This document shows positions 39,195-46,773 of a stretch of DNA of 64,000 nucleotides, piece by piece (within the stretch, counting starts at the first letter, position 1; each line of letters starts with the position of its first letter). Below the pieces are notes generated by a model. It had not been told where the DNA came from. It made no database searches and saw nothing but the letters and a program-made list of their open reading frames with translations. This DNA comes from Acidobacterium sp. (lineage in GTDB: Bacteria; Acidobacteriota; Terriglobia; Terriglobales; Acidobacteriaceae), in assembly GCA_003166955.1 (NCBI GenBank), contig PMUI01000101.1, positions 1 through 64,000 of the forward strand, read 5' to 3'. Made by a program: the position numbers and the translations under genes.

Positions 39195-39698
39195 ATGAAG
39201 ACTGTAGCGATGTGGTTGAATCGGCAAATCGCAATCGCCCTCGTCGTCCTGCTGGCGACGCCTCTGGGGGTGGCGGCATCGGCACAGGAAGCGCCAGCGC
39301 AGCAGGCGCCCACTCCGGCTCCGTCTGCTTCGGCCTCGGCACCGAGCAGCGCTGCGGAACCAGCCAAACCAGCGACAGTCGGCGCAAGCGAGGTAGCCTC
39401 CTTACCCGACAGCCCGGCTCCGGCCCCGCTGCAAGCCACTACCCCGGCCCCGCCGCAAAACAGTTCGCAGAGTACCTCGCAGCAGCAAAGCGCTCCGCCA
39501 GGGCCCATGGGCACCGCGGCGGCGCCATCGGAACCGGCCAGCGGTATAGCGGCTTCCAGACCCGCCGGCGCCGCCATCGCTCCGGCTAAGCAGAAGCGCT
39601 CGCGATCATTCGTGATCAAAGTGGGCCTGCTGGTCGGGGCAGCTGTCGCGGTGGGCACAGTGGTCGCGCTCTCCAGCGCCAGTCCGAGCCGTCCGTAG
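39195..39698 (+). CDS. Pro/Ala/Ser-rich exported or membrane protein
   Basis: A 167-aa protein from ATG 39195 (GGAGAA upstream; the frame is open to 39111 within the previous gene). It has an N-terminal signal-like helix (IAIALVVLLATPLGVAASAQ), about 95 residues of low-complexity Ala/Pro/Ser, and one C-terminal membrane helix (VGLLVGAAVAVGTVVALSS). The composition suggests a periplasm-spanning linker. No family is recognised. Confidence 0.65.
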   Translation: MKTVAMWLNRQIAIALVVLLATPLGVAASAQEAPAQQAPTPAPSASASAPSSAAEPAKPATVGASEVASLPDSPAPAPLQATTPAPPQNSSQSTSQQQSAPPGPMGTAAAPSEPASGIAASRPAGAAIAPAKQKRSRSFVIKVGLLVGAAVAVGTVVALSSASPSRP

Positions 39699-39730
39699 CA
39701 GGGAATCAGGATCACGGAGAGAAAACCACG

Positions 39731-40447
39731 ATGGGTCCAGGGTCCAAATTACGGCGTACTAGGTTGGTCAGCTTTTCCGGCATCGATGGCGCGGGCAAGA
39801 GCACGCAGATTGAAGCTCTCCGTACCCGGCTTCGGGAAGCCGGCCTCCGTGTCCGCGTGATCACCTTCTGGGATGATGTCGCGTGCTTCACCGGCATGCG
39901 CGAATCCGCCGGCCACACGCTGTTCAAGGGCGACAAAGGCATCGGAACCCCGGAGAAGCCGATCAACCGCCGGGACAAAAACGTCCGCTCACGCTCGATG
40001 ACGATCATCCGCTGCTGCCTTTACCTCGCCGACGCCGTCTCCCTCCGCTTCACCATCCGCCGAGCCCTGGCCTCCGGTGCCGAATTTATCATCTGCGACC
40101 GGTACTCCTGGGACGAGCTCGTCAACCTGACGCTGCGTTACCGGCTCACCAGGATTTACGTGCGCATGATCATCAGAATCGTTCCGCGTCCTGACGTCAG
40201 CTTGCTTCTCGATGCGGATCCGATTCAGGCGCGCGCTCGCAAGCCCGAGTACCCGCTCGATTTTCTCTACAGAAGTCGCGAATCGTATCTGACCATGAGC
40301 GAACTGGTGGGAGGCATCACGATCATTGCGCCTGGGCCGATTAGCGACGTGGAGGAGCACATCCTGAACCACATCTCGCTGGAGGACTTCCGGAAAGAGC
40401 GCGCACCTCAACTAATAGAAGAGGCTGGCGGCGGGGCGGCCGCCTGA
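39731..40447 (+). CDS. thymidylate-kinase-like P-loop kinase
   Basis: A 238-aa protein of the dTMP kinase-like group. The P-loop is FSGIDGAGKSTQIEAL and the DR motif is IICDRYSWDELVNL; SLLLDADPIQARARKPEYP fits the lid/binding region. It differs in the substrate pocket from the true Tmk encoded at 63010 in this window. Such extra kinases are common in polysaccharide clusters and may phosphorylate a sugar or nucleoside. The gene lies 32 bases after the previous one and appears to end the operon. Confidence 0.75.
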   Translation: MGPGSKLRRTRLVSFSGIDGAGKSTQIEALRTRLREAGLRVRVITFWDDVACFTGMRESAGHTLFKGDKGIGTPEKPINRRDKNVRSRSMTIIRCCLYLADAVSLRFTIRRALASGAEFIICDRYSWDELVNLTLRYRLTRIYVRMIIRIVPRPDVSLLLDADPIQARARKPEYPLDFLYRSRESYLTMSELVGGITIIAPGPISDVEEHILNHISLEDFRKERAPQLIEEAGGGAAA

Positions 40448-40463
40448 GAGAGCTTACGTCTGA

Positions 40464-40480
40464 TAACAGATATTCTGTTA
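40464..40480. repeat. perfect 7-bp palindrome between convergent genes
   Basis: TAACAGA (40464-40470), loop TAT, TCTGTTA (40474-40480), in the 64-base gap between a plus-strand and a minus-strand gene. It could be a shared weak terminator or a protein site. A second palindrome GGCCGCCGGCC follows at 40487-40497. Confidence 0.55.
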
Positions 40481-40511
40481 ACTAACGGCCGCCGGCCCGA
40501 AAAGCCCCGAT

Positions 40512-41171
40512 CTACTGGTCCTTTTCGCCCCAGGCGCCGCTGGCTGCCTGCACCGACAGCGCGATCCGGTTCCCCACTCCCACCTTCCGCATCAGCCGCG
40601 CCACGTATGACTTAACCGTCTGCTCGCGAATGCTCAGGGCCTGGGCGATTTCGCGATTCGACCGCGCCAGCACCAACTGCTGCAATACCTCTTCCTCGCG
40701 CTCTGTGAAGCGCGGGCTTTGCCGGCGCCGCCGCGCAGCCGACCCTTCGATCGCCCGATCCACAAACGTCGACAGAACCTTTCGCGGCGCCCAGATGGAG
40801 CCGCTCAGGATCGCATACGCCGCCTGCATCACCTGGGTCGGAGACGCCTTGTCTTCCAGCCACCCCTTGGCGCCTGCGTTGATGGCCTCGAGAATCTTTT
40901 CCTGCTCAGAGCCGGGGCCGATCACCAGCACTTTGAGCCCCGCATGCCGCGACCGCAGCCGGGCCAGCAATGCCAGCGAGAACGCCTGATCCCGCAGCAC
41001 CACCACCACCAGATCGAAGGACGACTCCTTAAACGCCATAGCCCAGTCGGTCGCCACCACCTGGAAATCCGGCTGCTCCGCAAAAATCTCCCGCAGGCCC
41101 GCAATGCGGATCGGCTCGAAGTCGAGCAGTCCAACTCGCATACGCCGCGTCGGTTTTGTAATGCTCTCCAT
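40512..41171 (-). CDS. LuxR/NarL-type regulator with degenerate receiver
   Basis: A 219-aa regulator from ATG 41171; an upstream in-frame start at 41249 would overlap dcd. The N-terminal receiver-like domain aligns with NarL-type receivers, but its key residues are changed: LLDFEPI for the acidic pair, DLVVVVLRDQ where the phosphorylated Asp should be, and GWLEDKAS where the lysine should be. The C-terminal HTH is intact (TEREEEVLQQLVLARSNREI, TVKSYVARLMRKVGVGNR). It should bind DNA without classical phosphorylation. It starts 5 bases after dcd, so the two may be co-transcribed. Confidence 0.88.
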   Translation of the reverse strand: MESITKPTRRMRVGLLDFEPIRIAGLREIFAEQPDFQVVATDWAMAFKESSFDLVVVVLRDQAFSLALLARLRSRHAGLKVLVIGPGSEQEKILEAINAGAKGWLEDKASPTQVMQAAYAILSGSIWAPRKVLSTFVDRAIEGSAARRRRQSPRFTEREEEVLQQLVLARSNREIAQALSIREQTVKSYVARLMRKVGVGNRIALSVQAASGAWGEKDQ

Positions 41172-41176
41172 AGCTT

Positions 41177-41728
41177 CTACAGCTTGGGCAGCACGATTCC
41201 CTGCTGCTTTTGGTACTTTCCTTTGCGGTCGGCGTAGCTGATTTGGCACGCTTCGTCAGATTGAAAGAACAGGATCTGGCACAGCCCCTCGTTCGCATAC
41301 ACGCGCGCCGGCAGCGGAGTGGTATTTGATATCTCCAGTGTCACAAATCCCTCCCATTCCGGTTCGAAGGGCGTGACATTGACGATGATGCCGCACCGCG
41401 CGTACGTGGATTTTCCCACGCAAATGGTCAATACGTCACGCGGAATCCGAAAATATTCCACGGATCGTGCTAATGCGAAGCTGTTTGGCGGCACCAGCAC
41501 GCTCTCCGCCCGCACCGACACGAACGACCGCTCATCGAAATGCTTCGGATCGACAATGGCGCTGTTGACGTTGGTAAAGATATTGAACTCGTCGGAAACC
41601 CGCAAATCGTAGCCGTAGGAGGACAGTCCATACGAGACGACCCCCTCCCGCACCTGCTTTTCGCTGAATGGATCGATCATGCCCTTCAGGGCCTGCTCTC
41701 GAATCCAGCGATCGCTCTTGATTGCCAT
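41177..41728 (-). CDS. dcd: dCTP deaminase
   Basis: A 183-aa enzyme of the dUTPase/Dcd fold, which deaminates dCTP to dUTP for thymidylate synthesis. Motifs include [56 protein letters not shown] and [21 protein letters not shown] 41728 is preceded by GGGAGG; the open frame upstream to 41881 is not coding for this family. Oriented opposite to the HU gene across a 205-base gap that carries the HU promoter. Confidence 0.95.
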   Translation of the reverse strand: MAIKSDRWIREQALKGMIDPFSEKQVREGVVSYGLSSYGYDLRVSDEFNIFTNVNSAIVDPKHFDERSFVSVRAESVLVPPNSFALARSVEYFRIPRDVLTICVGKSTYARCGIIVNVTPFEPEWEGFVTLEISNTTPLPARVYANEGLCQILFFQSDEACQISYADRKGKYQKQQGIVLPKL

Positions 41729-41865
41729 GACCCTCCCTGCCGCCCCTTGCCACGGCCGTTTCGCAGTCCCCCATGCGGTGCTTCCCGTCGGCCGAGCCGC
41801 TGGCCGCCCAGGAAGTCCCTGTTGCGTTGGGGGTAAAGATTGCATCTTACGGGAGGCACGCCGCA

Positions 41866-41894
41866 TTGACAATGCCATCAAACATTTCTACGAT
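41866..41894 (+). promoter_or_regulatory. sigma70 promoter of the HU gene
   Basis: A perfect TTGACA (41866-41871), 17-bp spacer, TACGAT (41889-41894). It would start transcription near 41901, about 33 nt ahead of the TTG start. Confidence 0.75.
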
Positions 41895-41933
41895 CAGCCT
41901 TGAGACGGACACTTCGCCTGACGGGGGAAAATC

Positions 41934-42236
41934 TTGATAAAACAGGACATCATTCACCAGGTGATCGAGCGCACCGGGCTGCAGCGCAATAAAGCCGAGG
42001 CTGCGGTCGACACCGTATTCGAGACCCTTAAGCGCGCTCTCGCCGAAGGTCAGCGCATCGAGCTCCGCGGCTTCGGGGTCTTCAACGTTCGGCCCCGCAA
42101 GACCGGAATCGGCCGTAATCCCCGCACCGGAGCCGAAGTCAGCATTGCCCCGGGCAAAGCGGTTCGCTTCAAGCCTGGCAAGGAACTCCACCTCCTCGAC
42201 GGAAATAAATCGACAGTCAATAAAGTACTGCCGTAA
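41934..42236 (+). CDS. HU/IHF-family DNA-binding protein
   Basis: A 100-aa nucleoid protein that bends DNA as a dimer. It shows the family's order: MIKQDIIHQVIERTGLQRNK, AVDTVFETLKRALAEG, IELRGFGVFNVR and GRNPRTGAEVSIAPG with FKPGKELH. The C-terminal tail (LLDGNKSTVNKVLP) is a short extension. The start is TTG with a GGGGGAAAA ribosome site, and a strong promoter is upstream. Confidence 0.95.
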   Translation: MIKQDIIHQVIERTGLQRNKAEAAVDTVFETLKRALAEGQRIELRGFGVFNVRPRKTGIGRNPRTGAEVSIAPGKAVRFKPGKELHLLDGNKSTVNKVLP

Positions 42237-42308
42237 CGCGCCCGCCTCGATACACTGTTCTCGTCTGGGGTCACCTCGCTCCAGATCGTCGAGCCAGGAC
42301 AGCCGAGC

Positions 42309-43310
42309 ATGGGTCAGCCTGCCATCCAGATCTCCGGACCGCTCCGCGAGGCCGCACCTCTGCAGACCGTCGCGGTCCGCCAGGCCTCGCAATTCGAGCA
42401 GGCCGGCGTCGCGCTCTGCCTTCTCGGCCTCAGCGTATTCACCACTCTCAGCACCGGCGCCGTGCTCATGTACAACTTCCAGCGCGGCGCGCCCCCCTTC
42501 GCCGTGAACGCCGGCTTCTTCCCTTTCGCGTGGATCGTTCATCACCCCGAGCGTCTCTCCGCCGGATGGCCCTTCGCTCTCACTCTCCTCGGCATTCTCT
42601 CCGCGCACGAGACCGGCCACTACATTGCCTGCCGCTTTCACGGCGTCCACTCTTCTCTGCCCTGGGTTCTGCCCGCGCCCACGCTCATCGGCACCTTCGG
42701 AGCCTTCATCCGGCTGCGCTCCCGCGTACCGTCGCGCATCGCCCTTCTCGATGTCGGCGCCGCTGGTCCGCTCGCGGGAATGCTCGTTGCTATCCCCGCA
42801 CTCATCAGCGGGCTGGTGCTCTCCGAGCACATGGCCGCTCCAGGCTTCCAGTCATCGGCCAGCATCAGCGTCAGCGTGCCCCTGGGCCTCTCCATCTGCT
42901 ACGCCATCGTCCGGCTCTTCCATCCCGCGATCCCGCCGCTCGATGCCTCCTTCAATCCGCATCCCGTTCTCGTCGCCGCGTGGATCGGCCTCTTCATCAC
43001 TTCGGTCAACCTCATGCCCGCAGGCCAGCTCGACGGCGGACACATCCTCTATGCGATCTCGCCTCGCGCGCACCGCTGGGCCACCAACACAATCGTCTTC
43101 CTCCTGTTTTTCGCCGGTACCATCTTCTGGATCGGATGGCTCGTTTGGGGATGCTTCCTTCTCCCCAGCCTCCGCCATCCGCCGGTCCCGGAGAATCCTC
43201 CGCTCTCGAAGAGTCGTCGCTGGCTCGCGGTCGCCGGCCTCGTCCTCTTCATACTCACCTTCACCCTGCAGCCCTTCGCGGGGGGAAGCCTGATGAACTT
43301 CCTTCATTAG
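42309..43310 (+). CDS. M50-family site-2 protease-like membrane peptidase
   Basis: A 333-aa inner-membrane protein with about seven hydrophobic segments. The zinc motif HExxH reads LSAHETGHYIACRFHG near residue 98, and the second metal-ligand segment reads NLMPAGQLDGGHILY. Enzymes of this type cut membrane-bound regulators inside the bilayer. It lies 72 bases after the HU gene. No PDZ domain is seen. Substrate unknown. Confidence 0.88.
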   Translation: MGQPAIQISGPLREAAPLQTVAVRQASQFEQAGVALCLLGLSVFTTLSTGAVLMYNFQRGAPPFAVNAGFFPFAWIVHHPERLSAGWPFALTLLGILSAHETGHYIACRFHGVHSSLPWVLPAPTLIGTFGAFIRLRSRVPSRIALLDVGAAGPLAGMLVAIPALISGLVLSEHMAAPGFQSSASISVSVPLGLSICYAIVRLFHPAIPPLDASFNPHPVLVAAWIGLFITSVNLMPAGQLDGGHILYAISPRAHRWATNTIVFLLFFAGTIFWIGWLVWGCFLLPSLRHPPVPENPPLSKSRRWLAVAGLVLFILTFTLQPFAGGSLMNFLH

Positions 43311-43362
43311 TATCAGCACGCATCCCCAGGCCCTGGTTCTTAGCGGCACTACGGAGAGTCAC

Positions 43363-43758
43363 GTGATGAAATCGAAATGGGCAGTTCTTTGTGCGGGACT
43401 GGCAGGCATTGCGATTGGCGCAGGGGGCGGTTTCGCGATCCGCGCCCAGCAGCCCGTTACTCCGCCCGGCTACGTGATCGCGGAGGTCGACATCCACGAC
43501 CTCCCGACCTTCCAGAAATACGGCGATAAGGTCCCCGAGACCCTGGCTCCCGTCAACCACCACTACGTCATTCGCAGCAACAAGATCCAGACCCTTGAAG
43601 GCGACCCGCCCAAAGGCGGCATTGTCGTCATCGCCTTCGACAGCGTTGCGAAGGCCCGTGAGTGGTACGACTCGCCCGCGTACGCCGCCATCCGCCCCAT
43701 TCGCCAAAGCTCGACCAGCACGCGGCTCTATATAGTGGAGGGTCTCCCCACTCCCTGA
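43363..43758 (+). CDS. DUF1330 protein with N-terminal membrane segment
   Basis: A 131-aa protein. An N-terminal hydrophobic segment (WAVLCAGLAGIAIGAGGGFA) is followed by a ferredoxin-like DUF1330 domain (YVIAEVDIHDLPTFQKYGD, IVVIAFDSVAKAREWYDSPA, LYIVEGLP). Biological role unknown. GTG 43363 or ATG 43366 may be the start; the ribosome site is GGAGAG. Confidence 0.85.
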   Translation: MMKSKWAVLCAGLAGIAIGAGGGFAIRAQQPVTPPGYVIAEVDIHDLPTFQKYGDKVPETLAPVNHHYVIRSNKIQTLEGDPPKGGIVVIAFDSVAKAREWYDSPAYAAIRPIRQSSTSTRLYIVEGLPTP

Positions 43759-43795
43759 CGCGCTGTTCCCGATCTTTCGACAAGGAAGGAGATGT

Positions 43796-44405
43796 GTGAT
43801 GCTACGGATCGGTAGAGCCGCCGTCTTTCTGCTTACCGCGCTATCCTTGCTGATCGGCCCCGTGCAACCCACGGCCGCCGCTGCGAAAGAGACCCTCATG
43901 GACCAGGAATTTGGTGCGCCCAATCCCAAAGCGCCGCCGGAGCTCTCGCAGTTCGCCTTTCTCATCGGCAAATGGCGATGTGACGCAAAGTCAAATCAGA
44001 AAACCAGAATGGCAGACCTTCAAAGCGTCATGGCTCGGCCGCTTTATCCTCGACGGCTATGTTATTGAGGACGAATACAGGATGACGAGCCCATCTGGAG
44101 AGCTAATCGTGTTTGGCATGAATTTCCGCGCGTACGATGCCGCCCACCACACCTGGAACATTAAGTGGCTGGACGCCCTCGGGGGAACGTGGACCGACCT
44201 CGCCCCCAACGAGCTGGGCGGAGCCACCTTTGATGGCCATTCCATCACCTACGCCTTTAAAGAGCCCGTCGCCGCGCACGCGTATACGCGCGCCACCTAC
44301 ACCGGCGTCTCCCCGAACCACTTCTCGTGGCGAGGGGTGCAGTCGAACGACGGAAAAACCTGGAGCGAATTCATGGTTATTGACTCCTGGCGCGTCAGCG
44401 ACTAA
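43796..44405 (+). pseudogene. exported DUF1579-like protein interrupted by a frameshift
   Basis: The 5' part (from GTG 43796, strong site AAGGAAGGAGA) encodes a signal peptide (VFLLTALSLLIGPVQPTAAA) and ELSQFAFLIGKWRCDAK. The 3' part in the next frame continues WQTFKASWLGRFILDGYVIE and EYRMTSPSGELIVFG through to GKTWSEFMVIDSW. Removing one A from the run of four at 44000-44003 would join them. This is either a real disabling mutation or a sequencing error. The protein would otherwise be about 200 aa. Confidence 0.8.
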
Positions 44406-44467
44406 CGCCTGCGTCACACCCACACGCCCCGGCTAACCGCTCGCCCCAGGCAGCTTGAGACACCCCC

Positions 44468-45229
44468 TCAGCTGGCCGGCTTCACGTGCACAATGGAGCA
44501 GTTCACCTTGCTCATGTTGTTGGCAACGGCGCCAATCTGAATATTGCTAAAACTGCTCCACGTATTCGGCGCGGTCGGGCCGTTGAGCGTCACGCGATAC
44601 TGCGACAGATCGGTCCCGCTGGCGTCGTCCTGCTCGCACTGCACCACGGCCGACGTAATGTTGGCCGTCGAGTTGTTGCTCCATTTCGCGGTCGTCAGCA
44701 CCAGCATTCCATTTTGGTTGGCCCACTGTGCGTCGAACGACTGCTGGTTCACCAGTGCCGCATTTGCCCCGCCTGCCCCGGGACTCGGCGGCGGGGTATT
44801 CGCCGGAGGACTGCTCGGCGTGCCAGGCTGCGACGCGGGCGGGTTATTCGCCGCCGGAGGAGTCGGATTGTGCGTTTTGTTGTAGTAGTAATAGCCGATC
44901 GCAGCCACGATGAGGACCACGACCACTGTTCCCATCATTCCCTTTTTCTGCGCGGTGGGTTGTGGAGGCGGCGGGTAGGCCACCGGAATCGCTCCCGGCG
45001 GCGGATAGTGCACCGGTGCACCGGCGAAGGGTTGTGCCGCAGGCGGCGGCACGAACGGCGTCGCAGGAGCAGCGTTGGGTATCGACACCGGCGGCGCGCT
45101 CGCTGCCGGCGTGGCAGGCGTACTGGCTGCCGTTGCGCCCGTTGTCTTCGCGCTGACATCGGCTCCGCACTGGGAACAGAACTTCTCAGCGCCCTTTAAC
45201 TGTGTACCGCAACTGTTACAAAATGCCAT
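44468..45229 (-). CDS. zinc-ribbon single-pass membrane protein
   Basis: A 253-aa protein. The N-terminus is a four-cysteine zinc ribbon (FCNSCGTQLKGAEKFCSQCG). A Pro/Ala-rich linker to about residue 90, one membrane helix (MMGTVVVVLIVAAIGYYYYN), a Pro/Asn/Ser linker and a C-terminal beta-rich domain (VLTTAKWSNNSTANITSAVV) follow. The ribbon is cytoplasmic and the last domain is outside. It is coded just after a second zinc-ribbon protein on the same strand (52-base gap). Function unknown. Confidence 0.75.
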   Translation of the reverse strand: MAFCNSCGTQLKGAEKFCSQCGADVSAKTTGATAASTPATPAASAPPVSIPNAAPATPFVPPPAAQPFAGAPVHYPPPGAIPVAYPPPPQPTAQKKGMMGTVVVVLIVAAIGYYYYNKTHNPTPPAANNPPASQPGTPSSPPANTPPPSPGAGGANAALVNQQSFDAQWANQNGMLVLTTAKWSNNSTANITSAVVQCEQDDASGTDLSQYRVTLNGPTAPNTWSSFSNIQIGAVANNMSKVNCSIVHVKPAS

Positions 45230-45281
45230 GGACTTTCAGTCTCCTCAGAATTCGAATCGTAGGTTAGCGCCCGTGAGTACT

Positions 45282-46613
45282 CTACGAAACCGCGACGCTG
45301 CCCGCGGGCTGCATGGAAGCTTCCACAGTCTGCAGCGTCTGCTGCAGATGACCTCGCTGCTCATCTCTTACCTGCCGCAAGCCCTGTTGCACGAGGCCGA
45401 ATACAACATACCAGGAAATGACGCCGGTGATGATGGAATTTCCAAGAAACGGCAACTGCATGAAGGCCGGAGCGTCCCACAGCGCGTGCATCGACACCGG
45501 GATCAGGAATGCCTTAAGAAAGCGACTGTCAAGAAACATGGAGGGGTTCACAGGCTTGTCCTGCTTCACGCGCCAGAACGCGCCCGCCGCGATCGCCGTC
45601 CACGCCACGTGCCCCAGCGGAGCCAGAATGCCGCGCAGCCGCAGAATCTGCAGCATCGAAACGATGCCCGCGTGCGTTGCCACGTCGACGGTCTGCCCCG
45701 CTTGCAGGCCCTGGAGCAACCCAGGCAGCAGCGCCGAGTTTAGCGCGTAACCCGCCGTTTCAAAACACGCGAAGCCCGCGCCCACCGTCGCTCCAAACAG
45801 AATCCCGTTCAGGATGTATTTATAGCGGGCGCCGCGCATCACGATCACCACCGTCAGCAGCTTGGCGACCTCCTCGACAATGCCCGCTTCCCACGTTCCC
45901 AGCTGGAAAATCGGCAGGCTGTAGCCGAGCAGAGCCACGCCCAGAGACACCACCGCCCCAAACACAAACAGCTTCCCCACCATATGCAGGGATACGTTCC
46001 GCGGCGTATTCATCTCGAAAAAAAGCACCAGCGTCGACAGCGGAAACGCGAACGAGCCGAGAATCATCACCGCTGGAATCAGGTTTCCAGCGTCCGACAG
46101 ACGCAAAAGCATTTGCGTGCAGACCACGTACGCGACGACCAGCGTGGCCAGCACGCGGAAGAAAAGCCACGGCTTCGGCCAACCGGTTTCCACCAGTTCA
46201 ATCGCGAGCGTCGTCTTCGCGCTGCCGACCAGCATGTAGTCTTCCACCTGCTCGGGGCTCCGCTTCTTGAAGACGCCCGAAAACATCTCCTTCAGGCTGA
46301 ACCCTTCCAGTTGTTCCGTGGAGGCCAGGCTCTGGATCCGGCCCTGCAGGCTATGAAGAAAGTTCAGTTGCTGGACGGTATGCTGATGAGGGAGCGCCTG
46401 AGGTAGCACGTAGTACACCGGTTGCGGCTGAGGCATGCCGGGATAACCAACCGGCACCACCTGAACCCCTGGTTGCGCAACGGCCTGAAAGGCGGGAACG
46501 GACGGGACGGGCTGGCCGGCTGGAGCGCTGCCGGCGTGATAGGCCGGAGCCCCGCAGTTAACGCAGAATTTGCTTTCCGTAGGAACATCGGACCCACATT
46601 GAACGCAAAACAC
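45282..46613 (-). CDS. zinc-ribbon PrsW-type intramembrane protease
   Basis: A 443-aa protein. The N-terminal ribbon is FCVQCGSDVPTESKFCVNCG, followed by a Pro/Gln-rich linker. The membrane part has about eight segments and the PrsW motifs GTWEAGIVEEVAKLL (EExxK), GFACFETAGYAL, APLGHVAWTAIAAGAF and HALWDAP. PrsW enzymes sense envelope stress by cutting anti-sigma factors. The start is GTG 46613 (GGAG site). The pairing of a zinc ribbon with PrsW is unusual for the enzyme, though known in some multidomain forms. Confidence 0.85.
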   Translation of the reverse strand: MFCVQCGSDVPTESKFCVNCGAPAYHAGSAPAGQPVPSVPAFQAVAQPGVQVVPVGYPGMPQPQPVYYVLPQALPHQHTVQQLNFLHSLQGRIQSLASTEQLEGFSLKEMFSGVFKKRSPEQVEDYMLVGSAKTTLAIELVETGWPKPWLFFRVLATLVVAYVVCTQMLLRLSDAGNLIPAVMILGSFAFPLSTLVLFFEMNTPRNVSLHMVGKLFVFGAVVSLGVALLGYSLPIFQLGTWEAGIVEEVAKLLTVVIVMRGARYKYILNGILFGATVGAGFACFETAGYALNSALLPGLLQGLQAGQTVDVATHAGIVSMLQILRLRGILAPLGHVAWTAIAAGAFWRVKQDKPVNPSMFLDSRFLKAFLIPVSMHALWDAPAFMQLPFLGNSIITGVISWYVVFGLVQQGLRQVRDEQRGHLQQTLQTVEASMQPAGSVAVS

Positions 46614-46773
46614 CTGTTATCTCCACTTCTCTGGGCTTGGGGGATTTGGTATAGGAACGTAGCATGGACTCGTTTTCGAAGTAAAGATAAAGATTGCGTC
46701 TGACACGACCTGGCACGCGGAACCCCTTCCTGCCCCTCTGCGTAGCTAAACCAGCCACTGTTCAGGAGTTATC

